NCBI RefSeq assembly: GCF_041381155.1
Contig: NC_091144.1
Location: 20,097,544-20,161,543 of the forward strand
Source: Argopecten irradians
Taxonomy: Eukaryota > Mollusca > Bivalvia > Pectinida > Pectinidae
Direction: 5' to 3'
DNA: 64,000 bases
Shown one piece after another: positions 40,401 through 52,400 of this stretch (positions within the stretch are counted from its first letter, which is position 1; each line of letters starts with the position of its first letter). The notes under the pieces were generated by a model. It had not been told where the DNA came from and did no database searches. It saw nothing but the letters and a program-made list of their open reading frames with translations. A program made the position numbers and the translations under genes.

Positions 40401-43400
40401 AAGTAGGGATTTATGGGATTTACCTCTAATTCCCCTATTGGGCCTCCCATCTCCGGCACCTCCTAACCCCGGGGGGTCAGAGCCAAAATTTATACAAGTT
40501 CTGTTCCCCTTCCCCCAAGGATGTTTGTGGCCAAATTTGGTTACAATCCATGCAGAACTCTAGGACAAGTAGCGATTTATAGGATTTACCTCTAATTCCC
40601 CTATTGGGCCCCGCCCCTCCTGCCCCCGGGGGGGTCAGAGCAATAATTTATACAAGTTCTGTTCCCCTTCTCCCAAGGATGTTTGTGGCCAAATTTGGTC
40701 ATAATCCATGCAGAACTCTAGGACAAGTAGCGATTTATAGGATTTACCTCTATTTCCCCTATTGGGCCCCGCCCCTCCTGCCCCCGGGGGGTCAGAGCCA
40801 AAATTTATACAAGTTCTGTTCCCCTTCCCCCAAGGATGTTTGTGGCCAAATTTGGTTACAATTCATGCAGAACTTTAGGACAAGTAGCGATTTATAGGAT
40901 TTACCTCTATTCCCCTATTGGGCCCCGCCCCTCCTGCCCCCGGGGGGTCAGAGCCAAAATTTATACAAGTTCTGTTCCCCTTCCCCCAAGGATGTTTGTG
41001 GCCAAATTTGGTTACAATCCATGCAGAACTTTAGGACAAGTAGCGATTTATAGGATTTACCTCTAATTACCCTATTGGGCCCCCCCCTCCTGCCCCCGGG
41101 GGGGGGGGGGGGTCATAGCCAAAATTTATACAAATTCTGTTCCCCTTCTATCAAGGATGTTTGTGGCCAAATTTGGTTACAATCCATGCAGAACTCTAGG
41201 ACAAGTAGCGATTTATAGGATTTACCTCTAATTCCCCTATTGGGCCCCGCCCCTCCTGCCCCCGGGGGGGTCAGAGCAATAATTTATACAAATTCTGTTC
41301 CCCTTCTCCCAAGGATGTTTGTGGCCAAATTTGGTTACAATCCATGCAGAACTCTATGACTAGTAGCGATTTAAAGGAAATGTTGACAGACGGACGGACG
41401 CTGGACGCCGGACGCCGCGCCATAATATAAGCTCACCGACCCTTCGGGCCAGGTGAGCTAAATATTAATATTTCTAGAGCAATTTTTTTCCCTTAATTTT
41501 AATTAGATAAATCAATAAGGAGGGTTCTGAATGGAGCAATAGAATTTACAACAGATATTTCATGATTTAGAGTGAACAAGCAATATAGAACTTGAGAAGA
41601 ATTTCAAAATGTGAGAGTTTGCAGACGGTGATGACTATAGGTCATCCTGACCTAAAAATGACCTAAAAATGACCTAAAAATGTAAGATCATAGAGAGAAA
41701 TGTCCCTTTGCATGAAGGCCTTGAAATAAGTAAGGAAATGATGATGTTTCCAAGACACTTATAACTTACTAGTTCTGCATCATTCCGCTTACTGCCATCC
41801 TGGTTCTTCCAGCCTGGTAACGATGTCAGATAAATGGCCTTACATGTCCTCAGGTTGCCGTTGGTGACAACAGCTACATCTCCAAAGTCTATCCCTGACG
41901 GATATTTGGCTTTACAATCTGCCTGTATGATGGCTGGTCCAACGGCCTTGGCAACTGCAGTAGCCACGCCCCCTCCCATGTCAAGGGTCTTTGATGTTGC
42001 ACATGCGATCACATCAACCTGTAGATTTAATTAACATATCAAATTAAATTCCACTTTATTAGTACAATATAAAAATATCATATAAAATTAAAAGACTAGT
42101 TTAATTCCACTTTATAAATACAAGATTAAAATTATAATACAAAATTAAAAAAAAATTACATAGTAATTCAGGAAAGATCCTCGATGACAGATCTGTTAAT
42201 TCATGCTTTATTATTAATATAAGTGTTTTAATTAATTAAAGCAATATATAGACAACATGTTTGCGTACAGCAAGCCACAAATCATAGACAATGTATATTC
42301 ACCATGAATGCCATTGTTTGTCTACCCATCACAGACTCTTTTCTTTCACCAACAAAAGGTTATCATTGTTTCTGAATCCTTAAAACATTTAATATTTTTA
42401 TTTATTTACCGTCTGCTTATCCATCAGTCCCTTGACCAGCGTTATTTTGATCCCGTATTTGGTGTCCAGTGGCGGACGAGGCCCTAGGATAAAGGTCATC
42501 AGCCATAGAAATTTATATGAAGTATGAGACAGATATAGCTATCTAAAAAGCAATTTAGATCATTTAAATCATAAAAACAACATTTTGCTTGTTTTGTTTT
42601 CTTCAACATGACCAACAAAGTCTGAGACATAATGATAAAATCTCCAGTGAGGTCCATGAATTTGGTATAAACAGGACATCATTAACCCCTGAAATTTCAT
42701 AATGAACTTGTCCAGTATTTGATTTAGATGAGCCTAAATGTGTCTTCAGGGGTGAATGAGTGAAGAGTTGTTATCGTTGATGAGCAGATGATATTATCTT
42801 ATTCCTCTGATGAAAAGTATACCGATCGAAATAGATATTTCTTTAGCACCAAGAATGCTGTGTGTGTTGAACTTAAATCACTTTTCATATATATTGCTGC
42901 TTTGAAAATTTGATCATACTACATGTGCAAAATTATAATAATTGAAAAGAAATAATGTCAATATCGGAGAAGTGTAAAATCCTGTCGCCAACTTATCCGA
43001 AAGAGTTAAATATCACAGCTGTTACAAAGATATCAAATGAACTAATCCAAAGTACATTTTTTTTGTTAAAATTATGCAAAGTTTCTAGAATAATAATTCA
43101 AATACCTATGTAGTTACATATCAATTAAAACGTACCGGTTTGGCTGGCTGGATGAATTCTTTTGTATTCCTCATCTTCAAAAGCCTAGTAAATGGAATTC
43201 AAATTTTACATAATATTACATATATATCTTGGATTTCTCAAAAAAATTAAAGTCCCTATCACATATCTATACATAGTCAGCTATTATCATATAAAGCAAG
43301 GATTCATAAGTGAGAAGGATTTGTCACTCAGGGTTTTGGACGAATACGTCGCAAGTGCTTTTGTGTTTGTGAAATGACCGTGACCTCGGGTGATGACTGA

Positions 43401-46400
43401 TATTCCTTTGATATCTGCCGGCTCAACCTTTGATGTACTGTAGCTTACGAGTACCAGGCTTACAGTCTTAGTTACTTTCTGAGCAGGCCATCATTTCAGG
43501 AGATGTCGTATTTTTTAAAAGAAAAATTAAGACACTTCTTCTAAACCTTCCATCCTTATAACAAGGATTAGACATCATGAAATATATGAAGCTTTACATC
43601 GGTGTTTCATTTGACTCGATAAAACAATTATTTGTTGAGAAAGATGTTTTTTAAGTAAAATTCCCACGTCTCGCATGGTGTTTAATAGACAGTGACAAAT
43701 ATTTCTCACTTATAAATCCTTGTACTATACATTTGTAAGGTTTCAAAACAAACAGCTTATTAGTTTTTGAGGAAGTCTTCTGAAATCAAATGTTGATAAA
43801 CAGACAGCAGCCAAACAGACAGACGGACATGGTGATCATACTGTTGGCCGGCCTATCATCTTCAATGTGGGCCCCTAATGAAAGCTTAGTCATTTCTTCA
43901 CACTGCAGTTCTGGCTATTCCCAACATAGAACAAAAGGACATAGGATTAATATCTTATAGATTTTCAGTAAACAGATAAACAAGTTGAAAAATCTGCTAA
44001 GAAAGGAGAAATGGTGATAAAATATTTGGTTTGGTTGGATGTAACATCCTATACACAGCATTGGTCATTTAAGGATGGACGAAAGTCATAGCTAGAGTAC
44101 ACAGAGAAAAACCACCAACCAACGACCAGTACTCGGCATTTGCCCCATAAATTGGATTCAAACTTGCAACCCAGATGTGGTAATATATCAGGACACCTTA
44201 ACCACTTGGCCATCCCAACCCTAATATATATATGGTAACATTCTAAAACAAAACCTATACATGTATATACTTACACTAATTGTGCGATGGTCCCCTGAAT
44301 ACAGTACAAAAGTCACCAGTAAAACAGATGAGATACCCTTGGTATCAAATTCCTCCACAGCGTCATACATCAGCTCAGCAGCCTTCTGTGCTGGATACTT
44401 CAGGGCACCTGTCCCCATGGCCACAAATTTTACAGTACTATAACCAGCAACGGAAGCCTTGTTTAAACAATCCAGGATCAGTTTGGTGATGACCTGTAAT
44501 GGAAATGAAGGTTAAAAGCCTCCTTTATATCTAATATCAATGTATAATACAATCTAGGTCACAAAACTTTTCACAGAGAATAATTATAGGGGGAAATAAG
44601 GGAGCATATAACAATAACACAATCAAAAGTACAATCTGCTATTCTTTATTTGCATTTCACAGAGGTTTCTGTCCATGCAGGTAGGTACCAGTACTGATTG
44701 TGAGTTTTAAGTTTGTAAGTGCAACCTTAATGTCATTGACTTTTCAGAGAAGACAGCATGAATTTCGTTCACAAAACAAAAATGTCACGATTAATACCTA
44801 CCAGCAAGGAAGGTAACTCTGTAATATGCAAAATTGAAATATAGGACACGTGTATAAAAAGGACAGATATATAAAACTGCAGTTTTTTCTAATTGACCAA
44901 CCTTACTAACCATTGGTTTATTTTCCCTGTCCTTTTCCCACTCAGGTAGATTTGACAGGTAGACTTGTTTACACTGGAGTTTACCAGGAGCGATTGTCAC
45001 TATGGTACCATGGTTGATTTTCTCTGGGAATTTAGCCTGGAGCTCCGCCTGTAATCCTGGACCCCCATACTTCACCAGACTTTTCCCTGCTCCTCCTGAA
45101 GTTAGCTTTAAGTCTTGACTGGTGGACACAACCAGGACATCAGCCTACAGAAACAGGTATATCATTTAACTGTATTTGAAAGACAGTAATAATCATTTAC
45201 TGGGTTCATAACCTTGGTTACTGAAGAGTATTTCTAGCTGTTGGCTTCCTCATGACAAATGGGAGTTAATGCAAGCTAGATGAATTAGGATGAATAGACA
45301 TTGACAAAAGTACAGTCAAATCTGTCTTAGTGACCTTCTCTGTATGAAGTCTCCTGCTTACTAAGATCACTTTTCTAGGCTCCCGATCAATTTCAACACA
45401 ATCAACCTGTGTATAAAGACCACCTGGCTATAAAGACCATTTTTCCTTCTGCTCCTTGGGTGGTCTTTATAGACAGGTTTGACTGTATTGTCAGCCCAGA
45501 CATAACGTATAGCCAGATATTTTTGCGGTTATGATATTTTCGCGATTTTGCGGGACATTTCTATGATAGTGAAAATTTGATAGGCAAAATATTGAAAAAT
45601 GGATGAATGATATATCCATATTGTGAAAATAACCGACTATACAATACTTGTTTTTTCAATTTCCATTCCACTGGATCTTAAATCTCCTGAAACTTAATTT
45701 AGAACGTACATCATACAAAATGGGTTAATATTCTTTCCACAGGCTATACTTAGATACTGCTGACACAAAGGAGATTACAGCAATTTTTTCATTAAACCAG
45801 ACATATTTCTGTACCAATTTTATTGACAAGCAAAATTTCACCAGCAATTCTGTTAAACATTATTATGTTGATCCTCATCAAGTTCAAATATTTTCTTTAA
45901 ATATCAGGCCAATCACTGAATAATTTGACTGCTTCTCTTTATTGTAAATGTGGATCTCCTCAGCACATCATTTAATTTTTTTAATCAAAGACAATTTACT
46001 TCAATTTTACCTTTTCTGTCCCAATTTCTCCTTTCCTGAGTTTTATTTTCAGTCCATTTTTACAGGTAAATACAGGCTGTACTTTGGTGACTGGAGGCGT
46101 GAATGTTGGTAAGGGGAGAAGACCTACAGCCATTTCTGTTGATTATAAAAAATCAAGTCAAACAAATTAAGTTTATTTTCTTAGATAAAATTGAAATCAT
46201 ATTATAGACAAATCACATTCTGGTATGCAAAACATTAACACAACCCAGAAAAAGAACCTGGAGTAAAAAAAAAAAAAAAAAAAAATGCTTGGACCTTATG
46301 TTTGTTAGTTTGATTAGTTTTGAAGACAATACATTAGATATAGCATAAGAGTACATTGTAAATAGAAATGTTTGGGGATGGGACAGGGGAGGGGGGCGTT

Positions 46401-49400
46401 GACAGGAAAGGACGGGGAGGGCATGATATGGGTAACGCTACAAGCCTCCATTTTAAAACGATTGATTAAAAGAACAATGTCTGAGAGGATTCGTTGAACT
46501 CAGACAGACACTGTAATCATTGAACTATCTAATTAATAGCACTACAGGAGTTTAGCCATGTCTAGTTCTGTAAAATAATTACCCCTTCTGCAATAAAAAA
46601 ACCATGCCTGTTAAACTGTGGTTGTTACTAAACTGAGTGATACAAATTCATCATTTCTCTGGTACAGTTTTTATTTTCATAATTTGTTCTTAAAATACTT
46701 TAGCTTTATGCCAACCCTCCACATACATTGTATATACGTGTCACAGTGTGGCGAATGCATTCAAACTTTGGGAGGCCATCCTTTAATGATTTTATGGTAT
46801 ATTTGTTAGCAATCTGATACAGATAGTGTATAATGGTGATCTGTATTTTCATCAGTTTGATCTAAAAATCTGAAGAAGATGCTAAGAGGACTATACCCAC
46901 CCACACACGACAGCGTATATATGATTTAATCTTACACCACATTATGGGACATGACAGACAAGGACAAACACATACTTGTATGCCTCATCCATTTCATGGC
47001 GGGGTTTAAAAAAAAATGAATTAAATAAGACATTTAAAATCTTGGACTATCCGCTCTAGTTAAGACAGTTCTTTTTTCCTCCACAAAACTGAAGAAATGA
47101 CATTTTGTGGAGGGAGGTTTGATTCTAATGTTAATTCCCTGACTGATCTATAAATAACTTACCAGTAAGTCCAGTAGAAGGTGTGCGACCTGTTCGGCCG
47201 TATGTCTGACTTTCCTCAGTCCCATAGAGGTCGTCCTCATCCTCACTACTTGACCCCTGTGACCCCATATTGAGCTGACCCATGCTGTCTTGTTGAACGA
47301 TGATGGTGCTGGTATTGTCCTCAATACCAGAGAACATATGTGAATTATCAGGGCTTACAACAGTGGTGATGCCATGTTTCTGAATGTCATGTTGTCTTGT
47401 TTGAATTCTTGTCTCAAGTTCCTTAAGTCTCTCCTTGGCTTTTTTGTTGCCCTGACAGGTTCCAGTCACAGCCAGACTTCTACTCTTGTTTACTATGGTA
47501 ACAGACATTGATTTCAGGTCCGATGCGATTTCTTTGATTTCCTGTGCGTAGTGTTTTTCAAAGAATCTTCTCTTGTTCTCATCTGGAATGTCATATGTAT
47601 CACAGTAAATGGCATGATCATCAATAAACTCCAACAGTTCTCTCAGGAGATCGTGATGAACTGATTCTATAGAGGCTAAAGTAAAACCATATCCCTTCTC
47701 CGTAGATATGATAACAAGACCACTATGGTTTTCCTGTATTTGCCGACACTGTGATCGCCAAGGACCTGTGTCCAAAACTTCTATCTTTTCCTTATCGTTC
47801 TGTGGCAAATTAGTATAAAGCAGAGTTTCATTGATAATCTTTTTCACACTTTCGGCCACATCTGTTGACTCTGTGCCAATTTCCACAGTATCTCCTAGAC
47901 AATCTAATTCTACTGTTAGTTTACATTTGGCAAACTTGTCTTCCAAAACGTCTAGAATTTCACTATTCTGTAGAAGTCTGACTTGGTCCCTACTCATCGT
48001 ATTATCCTCCTGAATAGTCCACAAGCAAAGTTGTTCTTTCCTATCATCTAGGATGATTTGAGCTGTTAAAATATCATCCATTACTCCATTGAATGTTATT
48101 GTAGAAGACTCTTCATCACCTGTCACTTTCAGATCAGTAACCAAACCATTCACTTGTTTTAAGATCCCTAATCTGTCAAAAAGTCTTATTTCTATAGGTT
48201 TGAAGTGCTTTGTTTTGGAAGTGATTTGTTTCTTCCTTTCAATAGCTTTCTCAATGGCATCTCTGCGCTGATTTATGTTGTCGGTGACACTATTAAACAT
48301 AGAATCAAACCCGACGATGACCAACTTGATATTGCCCTTATGTTCCTTGAAGTCCAGCAGGACAGTTGTGTGCTCCTGGTGTTCTTTGACATGGTCAATA
48401 AGCTCATCCCAAACTTCTAATGTGACAGACATATTCTTTTGTTGTACAGTCACATTAATAAATTCATTCCATATTTTCAAAATGTCAGATTCCCAAACTT
48501 TTACAAGACATCGGATGTCTTTGGTCTTTTGATCCATGGTACATTCAACATGAAGCTTATCTGTGACTTTTAGTTTTGCATGATTTTGCTTCAGTTTCAA
48601 ATCCAAATGGCTGCTAACGTTTTTAAGATTTCTGACCAGTTTCATTTTGTGGTGGTCATCATGTTTTAGTTCCATATCCTCAGGAATACAAACTTTGTGT
48701 CGCTCTTCTTCCCAAATCTCGCCAAATTCACATTCATACAGAGCAGTCACACACAGACTTGTACCGCCTATCTTGTGGGGGTATGGGCTGTGGCAGACAT
48801 TTTCAAGGGCTGTCAAAAGTATAGCAGATGTGTTGAAAACATATTACACAGTCAAATACAAACTTGAATTTAATGTATGAATAAGACCCTGTTTGATATA
48901 TTTCAACCAATTTATTTTTGAAGAGCGATTTTTAATATTTCACAAATACAAATAAAAATTAGAATTAAAAACAAAAAACCACTGCCAAAAAGATTCGAAT
49001 ACACTTGTTGGAAGTGAAAAAGCGAAAATAATTTGCAGCAAATATAAGTCAGTTTACAGTAGTGAATTTTGTAAGTTTGGTTCTGACTAAAATTGTCACT
49101 GTCTAAATATTCTACAGTGTACATGCAGAAATGGGTTCAAATTGCAAATTAGATTTCAAACATAGAATTAACCAATCACAAATGTTTTTTTACTGAATCA
49201 ATCAATCTAAAGCTATTCCAACATGTTTGAGGTATAGCATGACGAGACACTTTTAATCATGATTTCGTGTCTATATTGCCTATCAGAGATTTCTCAATAT
49301 TGACATCTTATGTAATTGGATAAGCCTAAAGCATACCTTTGTTGTCCTTGAACTCTACTGTACAGCATCCATCGTCAGTCATCTTGACCTTTTTGACCTT

Positions 49401-52400
49401 GACCTCACCATAATTCTTATGCTGGAAATGTTCCTTCAGTTCATCTTCAGCAGGTAGCTGTTGTTCTGAACTCACGATTATCTTGACCGGTGCCGGAACT
49501 GAACAGATCTTGATGGTGGCGCCCTCCAGTGGTTTCTTTTGACATTTTGTCTTGAATTCTTCAAAGCCTGTAAAAAACAACAAATCCTTGTATCAGTTTA
49601 ACTGCCGATTGAGGTTTAAGATTTTCAATTTAAACAAATTAATAAATCAAATTGATTTTAGATTAAGAAATGTTTTTTGATAGAATGTATTGTTCATGAG
49701 ATAATATTCCTTCAGGTACCTATCTGCTACTTCAGGAATGCATCAAAATGTCAGCATCCCATAAAGATTTATGATTTCAGTAGCAAACTTTAAAGACCAT
49801 AAAATGGACAAAGACAAAATGGTCTTTATAAGAAAGCGGCTTTCATGTATTTAAAGATGCTCCACCTCTGACAAACAGTATTTTTTCTCCACCGCTGACA
49901 ATTAAACGGTATTTTTTCTCTATCAAAAACAGGAGCAGCCAATTTAGTATTTTTCTTCAGTTACAAAAGTTACTTACTTTATACCATTACCCCCATTGAG
50001 AATTTTGATGTCCTTATTTTAATTCAAGATAAAAATATTTAAACTAATTATTTGCATCCCGAAAAAATTCTGTGGCACTATATCCTATATGGAATGAAGT
50101 ACTGATTGCACATGACCCAAAGGCGAAACAAATTATTTCAAATTATTTTTTGTGTTAATTAGACATAAATATACACGATTAAACACCAATTATAATTCAA
50201 ATGATGAGTATCGTTTATGGTTCGTCGGCGATGGAAAATTTATTTTAAAACAGGCCATATGGGACCCCAAGAAATAAGGTAATTGTTACAGAGTTGGTAC
50301 AATGCTAATTAAGACCAACTTGACTGTACAATCAAATAAAGACATTTGTTAAACAAACTACAAATATCCACTGATAACTATCACATTATATATATTCTTC
50401 CTTACCTTTTGGAGTTTGCAGAAGAGTAACGACAGCCATTGTTTTGTCGCTGGTGAAGCAGATGGACGACCTATCCACATCACAATCTGATTTGTTCTCC
50501 AAGTACATACAAAGTGAATCTAAACTTGTTTTGATTGCCAGCCCTTTCACACATACATAGGATTTTTTGTCTGGATTCTGCAGTGAAAAGAAAAAATAAG
50601 ATCCAGAAATATATTGAAATTCTCAATGCTCCAATTATCTTGACCTCTGACAAAAGGTTAAACTATCACCAACATATAATATTGTTATTCTAACTCTCTA
50701 ATATTATACTATACTATAACTATTTAGTTATACATGACACAATGTATACCAAAATTAGAACCAAAGGCAATGTAATATTATACTATACTAGAACTTTATA
50801 GATATATACCAAAATTAGAACCATAGGAAATGTAATATTATATCATAAAATACTTTGAAGCAGAGAAAACTTGATAAAGATGGTGAAAATCTAACCACAG
50901 ACTGATGTTTGATAAAGATAGATAATGTAAACATACCTTTGGTTTAGCAACTTCTTTTTTCTTGGATTTTTCTGTAAATAAAACAAAAGTGAAGAAATGC
51001 ATCATATCATATCTGTAACTTTAGAAGGCTTAACAAGGACAATGAAATTTTTCAAATTAAACATAATCTTCTGATTATCACATATGATGTATGATCTGTG
51101 AATTATGCTTTTGTATCAAAATAAAGTCTATTGTTTTTAGTCACTTACCAGTTTTTGGTGGTGTATGGTCATGGCTAGGAGCATTAGACTTTTTCTGTCT
51201 TTGAACTTCTTTCGCCACTTGCTTTGATGCTTTTCCCCTCAGTTTCTCTTGTTCCCTCTTAGGAGCAGGCACTGCTTGCTGCTGCTGTTTCACCTGAGGA
51301 ACCTCACTACCTCTTTCATGCCCCTGAGGTAAATGATCTTCCCTGTGAGGCTGCTCACCCATGTGCTGACCATACATGTGATAGTATTGGGGGTCATACA
51401 TTTGGTGGGGGTATGGTGACTGAATGTTTCCATAGTATCCAGCATAGCCTCTAGCATACCAATACTGCTGTTGTTCAGTTGGGTGACCTTGGAAGTGAGG
51501 TGTTTCTGTTGGTTGACCTTGAAATTGAGGAGGAAGTGAAGGCTGACCTTGACCCTCATAATAACGTTGCTCAGGTGGGTGACCTTGAAAGTGAGGAGGA
51601 AGTGAAGGCTGACCTTGACTCTGATAATATGGTTGCTCAATTGAGTGACCTTGGGAGTGAGGTGTTTCTGTAGGTTGACCTTGAAAATAAGTTGGAAGGG
51701 AATGTTCTCCTTGACCTTGATAATATGGTTGCTCATCTGGTTGACCTTGAGAATGAAGTGGTTCTGTCGGTTGATCCTTAACGTGAGTTGGAAGTGAAGG
51801 CTGACCTTGATAGTATGGTGACTGGAAAGGTTGACCTTGAGAGTATGGAGGCTGAGTTGGATAAACCTGAGAAACTGGTGTCTGTGTTGGCTGACCTTGG
51901 GAAACCGGTGTCTGAAATGGTTGATCTTGGTGAAGTGGAGTTTGATTTGTTTCACTTTCAGAATGTGATGGTTGAATCAGTTGACCTTGAAAGTTACTTC
52001 CAAATACTGGTTGTGGGTGAAATTTCTCTTCCTCTTGCCTTCCATATGATCCAGCATATATTGGTTGACCAGCATCTGGTTTATCATATGGAAGATGACC
52101 ATGGGGAACATCAGGAGATATGTAGTCTGGCTGTTCATTTTGTGCCTTTTCTCTTGTATCTCCATACCCGCCTAGCTGTTCCATCTGTTGTGATACCCCT
52201 TCTGCTGCTGGTGTGTTTCCATGCCCACCTTGCTGTTCTATCTGTTGTGAAACCCCTTCTGTAATATGTGTTTCACCATACCAACCTTGCTGTTCTACAT
52301 GCTGTGATTCCCCCTCTGTTGGTGGGATGTCCCTATGCCAGTCTTGCTTTTCTTTCTGTGGCAGCACCCCCTCTGTATGTATTATGTCATGTCCGTGATC

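Noticed and set aside
44907..44911. Exon 7 donor GTAAGG four bases further downstream
   Set aside because: It is closer to consensus but shifts the frame of exon 8. GTTAGT at 44909-44910 keeps VITKLILDCL in frame.
16287..46135. Several separate small macrodomain or PARP genes
   Set aside because: All exons join in one frame with consistent phases, a single start and a single stop, and the domain order matches PARP14.
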